From PALSA-894 sp034669145 (GTDB lineage: Bacteria; Pseudomonadota; Alphaproteobacteria; Rhizobiales; Xanthobacteraceae), in contig JAXDNY010000044.1 in the NCBI GenBank assembly GCA_034669145.1, positions 1-24,136 of the forward strand: a stretch of 24,136 bases of DNA, given 5' to 3'. The translations under genes and the position numbers were made by a program. This document shows positions 7,426 through 15,117 of this stretch, in pieces; positions within the stretch are counted from its first letter, which is position 1, and each line of letters starts with the position of its first letter. The notes below the pieces were generated by a model. It was not told the DNA's origin. It made no database searches and saw only the letters and a list, made by a program, of their open reading frames with translations.

Positions 7426-7470
7426 GCCATCCTTCGAGACGCCCGTCTTCGGCGGGCCCTCAGGATGAGG
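7426..7470 (-). repeat. Structured intergenic repeat, copy C
   Basis: Inverted relative to copies A and B, with CCATCCTTCGAGACG on the left and CCTCAGGATG on the right. The inner stem sequence GCCCG...CGGGC differs from the other copies but still pairs. It starts ten bases after the GIY-YIG stop codon. Confidence 0.8.
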
Positions 7471-7504
7471 TTTGGTGATTGCAGCGCGCGATGAGCAACC
7501 AATT

Positions 7505-7553
7505 CCGCCCTCATCCTGAGGAGCGTTGCGAAGCAACGCGTCTCGAAGGATGG
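7505..7553 (+). repeat. Structured intergenic repeat, copy D
   Basis: A well-preserved copy: CATCCTGAGGAG, inner stem GCGTTGC-GAA-GCAACGC, then GTCTCGAAGGATGG. It forms an inverted pair with copy E, 18 bases away. Confidence 0.85.
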
Positions 7554-7570
7554 CACTCGCACAGTCCGTC

Positions 7571-7618
7571 GCCATGGTTCGAGACGCATCGCTGCGCGAT
7601 GCTCCTCACCATGAGGAT
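7571..7618 (-). repeat. Structured intergenic repeat, copy E (variant outer arm)
   Basis: Inverted copy in which the outer arms are CCATGGTTCGAGACG and CTCACCATGAGG. Both sides of the outer stem have changed (ATGGT with ACCAT instead of ATCCT with AGGAT), so pairing is kept. It ends just before the stop codon of the DUF2865 gene. Confidence 0.75.
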
Positions 7619-7620
7619 CG

Positions 7621-8760
7621 TCACCGCGCCGGAATGAATGTCGGGCCGACCGCGCGCACCGGGCGTTTGCCGGGCTCCGTTTCGGCGGTAGCAGGCGGCG
7701 CTTCGGCCGGGGCAGGCGCACCAGGCGTAGCGGCGGCAGGATTCGCGGGCTGACGGCCTTTGGTCTGCCCCTTCTGCGGCGGCGGCGCCGACAATTGCTT
7801 CGCCCGCTCTTCCGTCACGACCACATCGCCCGGTTCGACCGCTTCGTCCTTGCCGAGTGCGTCGGCCCAGCTCTGTCCTGCCCGTTTGCAGCTGCACGAG
7901 GGATTGAACTCCGTCCGGTATTTGAGCGCATTCGGCAGCGCTGAGTAAGGCTGGCCATTGATCGAGGTCGCCTGCGTGATGTCCTCGCCGGTGGTGCGAT
8001 AGGAGAACAGCATCGCTTCCGATGCCGGACACATGCGCTGACAGGTCTTCTCGTCCTGCGCAAAGCGCGCCGACGAGGTGGCGTACGAGATCGGGAAATA
8101 GAAACCGTCGCAGGTGCGCACGCAGACGGTGCGGAAGCTGCCGCTCTGCGCGTCCGGATTGGCGAGATCGCCGGATGGTGTGGTTTCGCTCTCGCGCCCG
8201 AACAGCTGATCGAAGAATCCGCCCGGCGCGCGCGCGGCCTGGCGATACTGCGGCCCGCAATTGTTCTGCGCCAGCGCGACCATCACGGAGCGGCGCTGCT
8301 CGCCGCGGTCGACATCGCCGCCGCGCAGGCGCTGCAGATCGATATTGATGCGGTCGAGATTGCCGCGCATGCTCGAGATCTGGCGGTTGAGGTCGACGCA
8401 CTGCTGCGATTGCGATTGCAGCGCGCCGAACAGGAAGAACCCGGTGCCTTCGCAGCCGGCGCGGCGGCTTTGCGCCACCATGCGGTCGAGCTCACCCTGC
8501 TGCTTGGCCGATGCCTCTTCGTAGCGCCGCACCTGCTCGGCGCGCGCCGGGTCGGCGCCTCCGCCGCGGTCCATCGCGGCGAGCTGCCCTTCGAGGCGCG
8601 TACAAAGCTGGGTCTGATAGGACTGGCCGGGTTGCGGCGGGGCGCTGCCCGGACCGGGCGGCCAAGGCTGCGCGAGCGAGGGCTGAACAAGAACGCCGAG
8701 CGCCGCCGCAACAGCAGCGGCCGCGAGCGCACCATATCGGGCCATCAAACGCGAACGCAT
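7621..8760 (-). CDS. DUF2865-type exported protein
   Basis: A 379-residue exported protein resembling the DUF2865 family of Hyphomicrobiales, of unknown function. Residues 1-31 form a signal peptide ending PSLAQP. A Pro/Gly-rich linker follows, then a helical, Gln/Arg-rich part (about 50-165). Next comes a cysteine-containing core: VCVRTCDGFYFPISY, later TCQRMCP, and SCSCKRAGQSWADAL near 315. The tail is rich in Ala, Pro and Lys. The paired cysteines suggest disulfides in the periplasm. The frame stays open far upstream to 9732, but that part is the antisense of the EamA gene; the ATG at 8760 starts a proper signal peptide. The ATG at 8745 is an alternative. Confidence 0.75.
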   Translation of the reverse strand: MRSRLMARYGALAAAAVAAALGVLVQPSLAQPWPPGPGSAPPQPGQSYQTQLCTRLEGQLAAMDRGGGADPARAEQVRRYEEASAKQQGELDRMVAQSRRAGCEGTGFFLFGALQSQSQQCVDLNRQISSMRGNLDRINIDLQRLRGGDVDRGEQRRSVMVALAQNNCGPQYRQAARAPGGFFDQLFGRESETTPSGDLANPDAQSGSFRTVCVRTCDGFYFPISYATSSARFAQDEKTCQRMCPASEAMLFSYRTTGEDITQATSINGQPYSALPNALKYRTEFNPSCSCKRAGQSWADALGKDEAVEPGDVVVTEERAKQLSAPPPQKGQTKGRQPANPAAATPGAPAPAEAPPATAETEPGKRPVRAVGPTFIPAR

Positions 8761-8852
8761 CGTTGATTCCAGTTGCGGCCCCCGCGCTACGCCCCGAAGA
8801 AGCCCGTCAAACGTGTCGAAAATGTGAATCGAAACCGCGGACGATTCGGCTT

Positions 8853-9818
8853 TTACACGGTGCCTTCGCGCGATGAAACAGGCTTGGCGATTGCGCGTCG
8901 CGGTGTGGCAATTTCGGCGCGCAGGTTCCAGACGATGCCCGACACGATGATGCCGGCGCCCGCGAACACCAGAAGATCGAGACGCTCGCCGTAGAACATC
9001 CAGCCGACGAACGCGATCAGCGGGATGCGGATGAAATCGAGCGGGATCACGACGATCGCGTCGGCGACGCGCAGCGCATTGGTGAGGCAATAGTGCGCGA
9101 ACGCACCGCCGAAGGCGAGGCCGAAGGCCCATAGCCACTGGTGGGATGCAAGCCGCGCCGGAAAGGCGAGATCGATCCCGGGCAGCGCCATCCCCATCTG
9201 CATCACGTTCATCCAGAAGATGATCGCGATCGTGCTCTGCACCGGGATCAGCTTCTTGGTCGCGATGTTTGAGGCCGCATATCCGAACGACGCAACGAGC
9301 ACGCCCAACGCCGCGAGCTGAAACGCCTCGATGCCCGGGCGCAGGATGACCAGCACGCCGATAAATCCGAGCGCGATGGAACCCGCGCGAGCCACCGTAA
9401 AGCGTTCGCCGAGGAAGAGTACGGCCAACAATCCGGCCCACACCGGCATCAGGAACTCGATCGCGAACACGGTCGCGAGCGGCAGCACGATCACGGCGTT
9501 GGTCCAGCAGATGTTCGCGATGAAATGCGTGCCGTTGCGGATGAGGTGCACGCCCGGCTTGCGCAGCGCGAGGTAGCCGAACAGCGAGGGCTGCGCCGCC
9601 ATCACGACAAGCAGGATCGCAAGCCCGCCGATGGCGCGCACCATCAGCAGCTCGAACAGATTGAGCGTGCCGCCGAGCTGGCGGATCGAGATCGCCATCA
9701 GCGAGAACGACAGCAGCGTGCCGATCATCCACACGACGGCGGCCGGCACGTTGGAGGTTCGCGGTGGCGGTTGCTCCGGCTCGCCCAGAGGCCCGGCCTC
9801 GACGGGAGTGAAGGTCAC
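8853..9818 (-). CDS. EamA-family (DMT superfamily) transporter
   Basis: A 321-residue inner-membrane protein with ten predicted membrane segments arranged as two EamA repeats. It is probably an exporter of small metabolites; RhaT/YdcZ-like relatives carry amino acids or related compounds. Typical segments are LLMVRAIGGLAILLV in the first repeat, and FLMPVWAGLLAVLFLGERF then LGFIGVLVILRPG at its end. The second repeat ends FVGWMFYGERLDLLVFAGAGII. The start is a GTG at 9818 with AGGGA seven bases upstream. A run of ten CAA triplets lies directly before this ribosome-binding site, so expression may vary with repeat number. It reads in the same direction as maiA and lysR, 82 bases behind maiA, and may be co-transcribed with the homogentisate genes. 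Confidence 0.85.
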   Translation of the reverse strand: MTFTPVEAGPLGEPEQPPPRTSNVPAAVVWMIGTLLSFSLMAISIRQLGGTLNLFELLMVRAIGGLAILLVVMAAQPSLFGYLALRKPGVHLIRNGTHFIANICWTNAVIVLPLATVFAIEFLMPVWAGLLAVLFLGERFTVARAGSIALGFIGVLVILRPGIEAFQLAALGVLVASFGYAASNIATKKLIPVQSTIAIIFWMNVMQMGMALPGIDLAFPARLASHQWLWAFGLAFGGAFAHYCLTNALRVADAIVVIPLDFIRIPLIAFVGWMFYGERLDLLVFAGAGIIVSGIVWNLRAEIATPRRAIAKPVSSREGTV

Positions 9819-9830
9819 GCGGCGTTCCCT

Positions 9831-9860
9831 TTGTTGTTGTTGTTGTTGTTGTTGTTGTTG
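9831..9860. repeat. Trinucleotide microsatellite (TTG)10 / (CAA)10
   Basis: Ten perfect TTG triplets on the plus strand, read as (CAA)10 in the minus-strand message. It lies between the maiA stop and the EamA start and directly abuts that gene's AGGGAA ribosome-binding site. It is outside any supported coding frame, although other frames through it give poly-Asn or poly-Cys runs. Confidence 0.95.
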
Positions 9861-9926
9861 GCCGCGTCTATTCGGCGTCCGGCTGGTTCTCCGGCCGCGT
9901 CTATTCGGCGTCCGGCTGGTTCTCCG
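9861..9926. repeat. 33-bp tandem duplication at the 3' end of maiA
   Basis: Two identical 33-bp units, 9861-9893 and 9894-9926, each starting GCCGCGTCTATTCGGCG. The second unit contains the maiA stop codon and last codons; the first lies just past the stop. A partial third start (GCCGCG) follows at 9927. The duplication does not change the maiA protein. Confidence 0.95.
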
Positions 9927-10536
9927 GCCGCGCCTTGTCGAAGGCGGGCAGCTTCAGGCAGGCGGCATCGACGGCGGAGATCTTCGGATACTTGCCCATG
10001 TCGATCTTGAAGCGCCGGGCGTTGAACACCTGCGGCACAAGGCAAAGGTCGGCGACCGTGACATGGGCGCCGAACGCGTAAGGGCCGGGCCGGATCAGCC
10101 GCTCGACCGCGTCGAGGCCTTCCGCCACCCAATGCCGGTACCAGTCGTCCACCGCAGCCTGATCGTGCTTCAGCGGACCCTTCAGATAGTTCAGCACGGC
10201 CAGATTGTTCACCGGATGGATGTCGCAGGCGATGATCTGCGAAACCGCGCGCACCTCGGCGCGCTCGACTGCATCGGCGGGAAGCAGCGGCGGCTCGGGC
10301 TCCACCTCATCGAGATATTCGACGATGGCGAGCGATTGCAGCAGCACCTCGCCGGTGGACAGCGCAAGCGCCGGCACGCGTTTCTGCGGATTGATCGCGC
10401 GGAATTCCTCGCTCCATTGCCAGCCGCCGTTTTTCGTCAGGTGCACCGACGACTGCTCGTAGGGCAGCTTCTTCAGGTTGAGCGCGATACGCACCCGGTA
10501 GGCCGCCGACGAGCGGAAATAGCCATAGAGTTTCAC
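9901..10536 (-). CDS. maiA: Maleylacetoacetate isomerase (zeta-class glutathione transferase)
   Basis: A 211-residue cytoplasmic enzyme that isomerises maleylacetoacetate to fumarylacetoacetate with glutathione, between HmgA and FahA. The N-terminal thioredoxin-like domain carries SSAAYRVRIALNLK (from residue 9). This is the zeta-class active-site motif, with Ala where eukaryotic enzymes have Cys, as is common in bacteria. NPQKRVPAL and the ILQSLAIVEYL-like stretch (here LLQSLAIVEYLDE) form the glutathione site. The C-terminal helical domain includes GPYAFGAHVTVADLCLVPQV. The start is a GTG at 10536 with GAGGAA six bases upstream. It follows lysR on the same strand by 64 bases. The 3' end is marked by a 33-bp tandem duplication. 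Confidence 0.92.
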   Translation of the reverse strand: MKLYGYFRSSAAYRVRIALNLKKLPYEQSSVHLTKNGGWQWSEEFRAINPQKRVPALALSTGEVLLQSLAIVEYLDEVEPEPPLLPADAVERAEVRAVSQIIACDIHPVNNLAVLNYLKGPLKHDQAAVDDWYRHWVAEGLDAVERLIRPGPYAFGAHVTVADLCLVPQVFNARRFKIDMGKYPKISAVDAACLKLPAFDKARPENQPDAE

Positions 10537-10600
10537 GGACGTTTCCTCGGATATGTTGCGGCGACCATGACGGAAGCGGGCGAGGCGCGCAACGGCGGGG

Positions 10601-11545
10601 TCAGGTCACGGGCTCGTTCGGCTTCGGCAAGGGAGGAGCCTGCTTGATGTGCGAGCGCCCGGGGAACCCGCGCTTGGCGTGAGCGGACAACTCGTTGATG
10701 AACAGTTCCGCGTAGGAGGGCAAAGCACGTCGTGGATTCCAGCAGATTGCAACCCATCGTCCGACCGATGTGCCGCGGTGGACAATCGGGATTGCACGCA
10801 AGGGGTCACGAACGGCTGACGTTGATGGCACAACCGCGATCCCATGACCGACAGCGGCCAATTCAGTAAGCGTGTGCGCGGTGGTGCTTTCCACAAGCAC
10901 GACCGGCCTCACCTGTGCGCTCTCGCATTCGGCATCGAACCAGGCTCGTGAGCCGTACCCGCGTTGCAGCAACAGCAGCGGGTGCTTCGTCAACTCCTCC
11001 ACTTCGATGACCTTGCGTCGAGAGAGTGGATGCGACGTCAGCAAGACTGCCAGCGCATGGACCGGCGCCAGCAGCCGATAGGACAGTCCCGCGCCACCGA
11101 CCGGCATGATTGTCAGATGGACCTCGCCCCGTTCAAGACGCGTGCGCTGCTGAGCGTCGCCTCCCTCTATTAGCTGTATGTCAACGGTGGGGTGATCGTG
11201 CCGATGACCTGGCAGAAACGGAGCGATCAGGTTGGCGATGATCTGTGGGGTCGCGCCGACTTTGAGTGTCCCGGTCTGTCCGCTGCGCAACGCTTGAGCG
11301 TGTTCAGTCAGAAGCTCTGAATGGGTCAGCAGTTGCCGGCTGCGTTGCAGCAGATCTTCTCCGTGGGACGTCAGCCGGAGGCCGCGGCCGACGTGTTCAA
11401 AGAGAGCGACGCCAAGTTCGGCTTCCAGGGCCTGGATCTGTCGCGACGCCGCCGGCTGACTGAGATTCAAACGTGTGCAGGCGCGGCCCAGCCCGCCCAT
11501 TTCGGCGGTCATCACGAACGTGCGCAGTGAGCGAAGGTTGATCAT
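10601..11545 (-). CDS. LysR-family transcriptional regulator
   Basis: A 314-residue DNA-binding regulator. The winged helix-turn-helix fills residues 1-60: LRSLRTFVMTAEMGG, then RLNLSQPAASRQIQALEAEL and a linker helix. An effector-binding periplasmic-binding-protein-like domain follows from about residue 90 (TLKVGATPQI). The ATG at 11545 gives the standard LysR N-terminus; an upstream in-frame extension has no regulator character. It is divergent from the TPR-P450-hmgA-fahA run and upstream of maiA on its own strand, the classic LysR position for controlling both arms. Homogentisate pathways are more often controlled by IclR- or MarR-type regulators. Its inducer is not known; an aromatic pathway intermediate is an inference from the neighbours. 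Confidence 0.88.
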   Translation of the reverse strand: MINLRSLRTFVMTAEMGGLGRACTRLNLSQPAASRQIQALEAELGVALFEHVGRGLRLTSHGEDLLQRSRQLLTHSELLTEHAQALRSGQTGTLKVGATPQIIANLIAPFLPGHRHDHPTVDIQLIEGGDAQQRTRLERGEVHLTIMPVGGAGLSYRLLAPVHALAVLLTSHPLSRRKVIEVEELTKHPLLLLQRGYGSRAWFDAECESAQVRPVVLVESTTAHTLTELAAVGHGIAVVPSTSAVRDPLRAIPIVHRGTSVGRWVAICWNPRRALPSYAELFINELSAHAKRGFPGRSHIKQAPPLPKPNEPVT

Positions 11546-11565
11546 TGTTGCGCTTTCTGCATGAT

Positions 11566-11620
11566 AATTCAGCCGATATTTGCATTCGACACAACTGAAT
11601 TCGGCGGCACATGATGTGCC
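11566..11620. promoter_or_regulatory. Divergent regulatory region with two palindromes, candidate LysR operator
   Basis: Two symmetric elements lie in the 99-base gap between lysR and the first TPR gene. AATTCAG (11566-11572) and CTGAATT (11595-11601) are perfect inverted arms 22 bases apart. GGCACAT-G-ATGTGCC (11606-11620) is a perfect 15-bp palindrome. One or both could bind the LysR product as recognition and activation sites. The arms are AT-rich against a GC-rich background. The binding itself is inferred. Confidence 0.45.
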
Positions 11621-11644
11621 CATGTCCACGATCGGAGTCGAACC

Positions 11645-13249
11645 ATGGGCTATTCGAAGAGTCTTGCCGGCATCGCTATTGGGGCGCTCGCGCTTGTTCT
11701 ATCCGCCGGACCCATTCGGGCACAGGCCACCCAGCCGGACGAGAAACTGGGAAAGCTGAGCTTCCCGACCTCCTGCGATCCCAAGGTACAAGCCGAGTTC
11801 GAGCGTGGCGTCGCGATGATCCATTCCTATTGGTTCCTGGTCGCGCGCCGGACCTTCGAGGGTGTGCTGAAGCAGGACCCCACTTGCGCGATGGCCTATT
11901 GGGGCGTTGCGATCGATCTCCTGAACAATGTCTTCGTCGCGCCGCCGCAGCGCGTGGATGCGGACGCCGCATGGGCCGCACTCGAAAAGGCGCGCGAGAT
12001 CGGAGCGAAGACGCCGCGCGAGCGCGATTGGATCGAGGCGTTGAGCGCCTATTACCGCGATCACGACAAGACGCCGGTCAATGTTCGCCTCGCCAACTAC
12101 AACAAGGCGATGGAGCAACTGGTCCAGCGCTATCCCGACGACTACGAAGCGCAAGTCTTCTATGCGCTCACCTTGCAGGCGTCGGCATCACCCTCGGATA
12201 CGACCTATGCCAATCAGCTCAAGTCGGCCGGCATTCTCGACAAGCTGTACCAGCAGAATCCGCAGCACCCGGGCGTGAGCCATTTCACGATCCACGCCTA
12301 CGACTTTGCGCCGATTGCCGAGAAAGGCCTTCCCGCGGCGCGGCGTTACGCCAATGTCGCGCCGGCCGTGCCGCACGCGCGGCACATGCCCTCGCACATC
12401 TATTCGATGCTGGGGCTGTGGGAGGATTCGATCGCGTCGAACGCTTCCGCGATTGCGATCCAGCCTGACTACTATCACGCGGCGGATTTCTCGGTTTATG
12501 CGTACTTGCAGCTCGGGCAGGACGACAAGGCCAAGGCCCTGACTGAGACATCGGTTGCCACTGCGGACCGCGGTGACCGTCCGGTCGTGTTCGCAGGCTT
12601 CACGGCCAAGAACGCGATGCCGGCGCGCTATGTGCTGGAACGCGCCGATTGGGCCGGTGCCGCGGCCCTCCCGCTCAAGCCGAGCCAATACCCGGCGGCA
12701 GATTCGCTGACCCGATTCGCGCGTGGACTTGGCATGGCGCGCGGCGGCGATCTCGCCGGCGCGAAAGCCGAGATCGACGCCATCAAAGTCCTGCGCGCGA
12801 CGCTGGAGAAAGCCAACCAATCCTATTGGGCGGACCGTTCGGAAGAGCAGATCCTGACGATCTCGGCCTGGATCGCCCTGAAGGAAGGCGCGCGCGATCA
12901 GGCCATCAAATTCATGCGGGCTGCCGCCGACGGCGAGGACGATAGTATCAAGAGCGTTGCGATGGAAAATCGCCTCTATCCGTTCCGCGAGCTGTTGGCC
13001 GAAGTGCTCCTCGAGATCGGTCAGCCGGCCGAAGCCTTGAAGGAATTCGAGGCGGCGCTTCGGCAAACACCAAACCGCTATCGCGCACTCCTCGGGATGG
13101 CGCGTGCCGCAAATGGCGCGGGCGACCGTCAGAAGGCCGCCGAGTATTACGGCAAGCTCGCCGAACTCGCCAAGAACGCCGACGGCGAGCGGCCTGAAAC
13201 GCGCGAGGCCAAAGCATTTCTTGTCAATAAGAAGGCAAGCAACCAATGA
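11645..13249 (+). CDS. Exported tetratricopeptide-repeat protein with histidine motifs
   Basis: A 534-residue exported protein. Residues 1-28 are a signal peptide ending RAQA. The rest is helical with TPR-like units, clearest near the C-terminus (about 435-510: FRELLAEVLLEIGQPAEALK, then RYRALLGMARAANGAGDRQK). The middle has two conserved-looking histidine motifs: H208-x4-H213-x3-H217 in HPGVSHFTIHAYD, and H244, H247, H251 in PHARHMPSHIY. Related TPR proteins carry such motifs, but I know of no assigned function. The start has GGAG seven bases upstream. It overlaps the next TPR gene by 4 bases (ATGA) and faces lysR. Its place at the head of the hmgA-fahA run suggests a periplasmic role linked to aromatic substrates, which is only an inference. 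Confidence 0.8.
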   Translation: MGYSKSLAGIAIGALALVLSAGPIRAQATQPDEKLGKLSFPTSCDPKVQAEFERGVAMIHSYWFLVARRTFEGVLKQDPTCAMAYWGVAIDLLNNVFVAPPQRVDADAAWAALEKAREIGAKTPRERDWIEALSAYYRDHDKTPVNVRLANYNKAMEQLVQRYPDDYEAQVFYALTLQASASPSDTTYANQLKSAGILDKLYQQNPQHPGVSHFTIHAYDFAPIAEKGLPAARRYANVAPAVPHARHMPSHIYSMLGLWEDSIASNASAIAIQPDYYHAADFSVYAYLQLGQDDKAKALTETSVATADRGDRPVVFAGFTAKNAMPARYVLERADWAGAAALPLKPSQYPAADSLTRFARGLGMARGGDLAGAKAEIDAIKVLRATLEKANQSYWADRSEEQILTISAWIALKEGARDQAIKFMRAAADGEDDSIKSVAMENRLYPFRELLAEVLLEIGQPAEALKEFEAALRQTPNRYRALLGMARAANGAGDRQKAAEYYGKLAELAKNADGERPETREAKAFLVNKKASNQ

Positions 13250-13803
13250 TGCGCTTGATCGCGTCGGCCGCTGCGTTCGGCGCGCTGGTCGCGGCAGGCT
13301 CGTGGTACACGGCGAACGGCTCGGCACGGACAGTTGCGATCGCTGTCGGGCCTGACGCATCGGTCGAAGCAAAGGCTGGGGCCGAGGCCTGGCCGATTTG
13401 CACGACGATGACCGAACTGGGGAGCGAGTCCGACTGGGCGCAGCTTGATCCCGACTTCGCGGCCGGCAAGAGAGCGCTTGCGGCGGAAAACTGGGGCGCA
13501 GCCATCAAGGCACTTGATCTCGCAATCCTGCGCGATCCGTCCAATGCGGACATCCAGACCTACACTGGTTACGCGCACGCGCGGCTTGGACAACTCGGTC
13601 CGGCCATGGGGCACTATCAGCGCGCGTTGATGCTCAGTCCCCGCCATCGGGGGGCTCGCACCCATCTAGGCGAGCTCTTCCTGATGCTTGACGAGCCTCT
13701 CAAGGCGCGGGAGCAACTCGCCGCGCTGAAAGAGATTTGCCTCATCACCTGCGACGAGATCGCTTATCTCGAGACCGCAATCGGGTCACGCAGCCTGCCT
13801 TGA
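13246..13803 (+). CDS. Small exported TPR protein
   Basis: A 185-residue protein with an N-terminal hydrophobic signal or anchor (LIASAAAFGALVAAGSW). Two to three TPR units run from about residue 66 to 150: GKRALAAENWGAAIKALDLA, then TGYAHARLGQLGPAMGHYQR and LGELFLMLDEPLKAREQL. It ends with a C-x3-C pair (EICLITCDE) followed by a short helix, a tail seen in other rhizobial TPR proteins. The start overlaps the stop of the larger TPR gene (ATGA), so the two are translationally coupled and probably act together in the periplasm. The P450 gene follows after only 31 bases. The function is unknown. Confidence 0.78.
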   Translation: MMRLIASAAAFGALVAAGSWYTANGSARTVAIAVGPDASVEAKAGAEAWPICTTMTELGSESDWAQLDPDFAAGKRALAAENWGAAIKALDLAILRDPSNADIQTYTGYAHARLGQLGPAMGHYQRALMLSPRHRGARTHLGELFLMLDEPLKAREQLAALKEICLITCDEIAYLETAIGSRSLP

Positions 13804-13834
13804 CATGCGGCGCTGACTTTCCTTCGCTGCGCCG

Positions 13835-15088
13835 ATGAACACCACGGGGGAGGCGGTTCGGGGCTTCGCGCCCGACGCGGCGCGTGCGGCGGCGCGCGAT
13901 TTCGACGTCAAGCGGCTGCCGGCGGACTTCATCGACGATCCGTTTCCGTATTATCGCGCGCTCCGCGAGCACGATCCGGTGCATCGCATGCCGGACGGCG
14001 CGTACCTGATCACGCGCTGGCGCGACTGCGATGCGGTCTACCGCGATGCGCGCGTGTTCTCCTCCGACAAGAAGATCGAGTTCAAGCCGAAATACGGCGA
14101 TGCGCCGCTCTACCAGCACCATACCACCAGCCTCGTGTTCAACGACCCGCCGCTGCACACCCATGTGCGCCGCGCGATCCAGATGGCGCTGTCGAACCGC
14201 GTGATCGCCGAAATGGAGGCCGGGCTCATCGCGTTGGTCGACCGGCTGCTCGACGCGATGGCGGAGAAGGGCCGGGCTAACCTCATCGACGATTTCGCCG
14301 CCGCGATTCCGGTCGAGATCATCGGCAATCTGCTGGGCGTGCCGCATGCCGACCGCGGGCCGCTGCGTGGCTGGTCGCTCGCGATCCTGGGCGCGCTCGA
14401 GCCGGTGCTGACCGACGCGCAGCTCGCGCTCGGCAACAATTCGGTGCGCGATTTTTCGGATTATCTGAAGGGTCTCATCGCGAATCGCCGCCGCAACCCC
14501 GGCGATTCCGACAAGGATCTGGTGACGCGGCTGTTCCGCGGCGAGCATGAGGGCCGCCAGCTCTCCGAAACCGAACTGGTGCAGAACTGCATCTTCATCC
14601 TCAACGCCGGTCACGAGACGACGACCAACCTGATCGGCAATGCGCTGGAGATTTTCATCCGCTTTCCCGGCGAGCGCGAACGCGTGATCGGCGATTCATC
14701 GCTCGTGAAGAGCGCCGTCGAGGAAGTGCTTCGTTTCGAAAGCTCAAACCAGCTCGGCAACCGGATCATCACCGAGGAAACGATGCTCGGCGGTATCCTC
14801 ATGCCAAAGGGCACCCTGGTGACCATCGGCATCGGCGCCGCCAATCGCGATCCTGATCCCTTCGCCGACCCGGATCGCTTCGATTCCGCCCGCAATCCGA
14901 CCCGCCATCTCGCCTTCGGCTCCGGCATCCACATGTGTGCCGGCATGAGCCTGGCGCGGCTGGAAGGCCGCATCGCGATCGAGCGGTTTCTCAAGCGATT
15001 TCCGCGCTATGCGCAGGATGGCACGCCGATACGAAGTCGCCGCGCGCGCTTTCGCGGTTTCACCGCGCTGCCCGTCCGGCTAAGTTGA
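13835..15088 (+). CDS. Cytochrome P450 monooxygenase
   Basis: A 417-residue soluble bacterial P450. The I-helix oxygen-activation motif AGHETT is at 258-263, and the K-helix ExxR appears as EEVLRF near 300. The heme loop FGSGIHMCAGMSLARLE has the axial thiolate at Cys368. The fold is complete and no membrane anchor is present. It needs a ferredoxin and reductase, and neither is encoded in the window. It lies 31 bases after the small TPR gene and 29 bases before hmgA on the same strand, so it is very likely in the homogentisate transcript. A role in hydroxylating an aromatic compound that feeds homogentisate is plausible but inferred. The ATG at 13835 has no strong ribosome-binding site. Confidence 0.92.
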   Translation: MNTTGEAVRGFAPDAARAAARDFDVKRLPADFIDDPFPYYRALREHDPVHRMPDGAYLITRWRDCDAVYRDARVFSSDKKIEFKPKYGDAPLYQHHTTSLVFNDPPLHTHVRRAIQMALSNRVIAEMEAGLIALVDRLLDAMAEKGRANLIDDFAAAIPVEIIGNLLGVPHADRGPLRGWSLAILGALEPVLTDAQLALGNNSVRDFSDYLKGLIANRRRNPGDSDKDLVTRLFRGEHEGRQLSETELVQNCIFILNAGHETTTNLIGNALEIFIRFPGERERVIGDSSLVKSAVEEVLRFESSNQLGNRIITEETMLGGILMPKGTLVTIGIGAANRDPDPFADPDRFDSARNPTRHLAFGSGIHMCAGMSLARLEGRIAIERFLKRFPRYAQDGTPIRSRRARFRGFTALPVRLS

Positions 15089-15117
15089 GCAACGAATAAC
15101 AAGCCCGGAGGAATGCC

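Noticed and set aside
6937..7620. A CRISPR array, because several similar palindromic repeats are clustered
   Set aside because: The copies alternate in orientation, differ in their stems and have irregular spacing; there are no cas genes.
7621..9732. A 703-codon reading of the DUF2865 frame
   Set aside because: The upstream part lies antisense to the EamA transporter. The signal peptide starting at 8760 marks the true beginning.
9631..10647. A plus-strand frame with a poly-Cys run, and a minus-strand frame (9815-10132) with poly-Asn
   Set aside because: Both runs come only from translating the TTG/CAA microsatellite. The frames otherwise cover the maiA gene in the wrong register.
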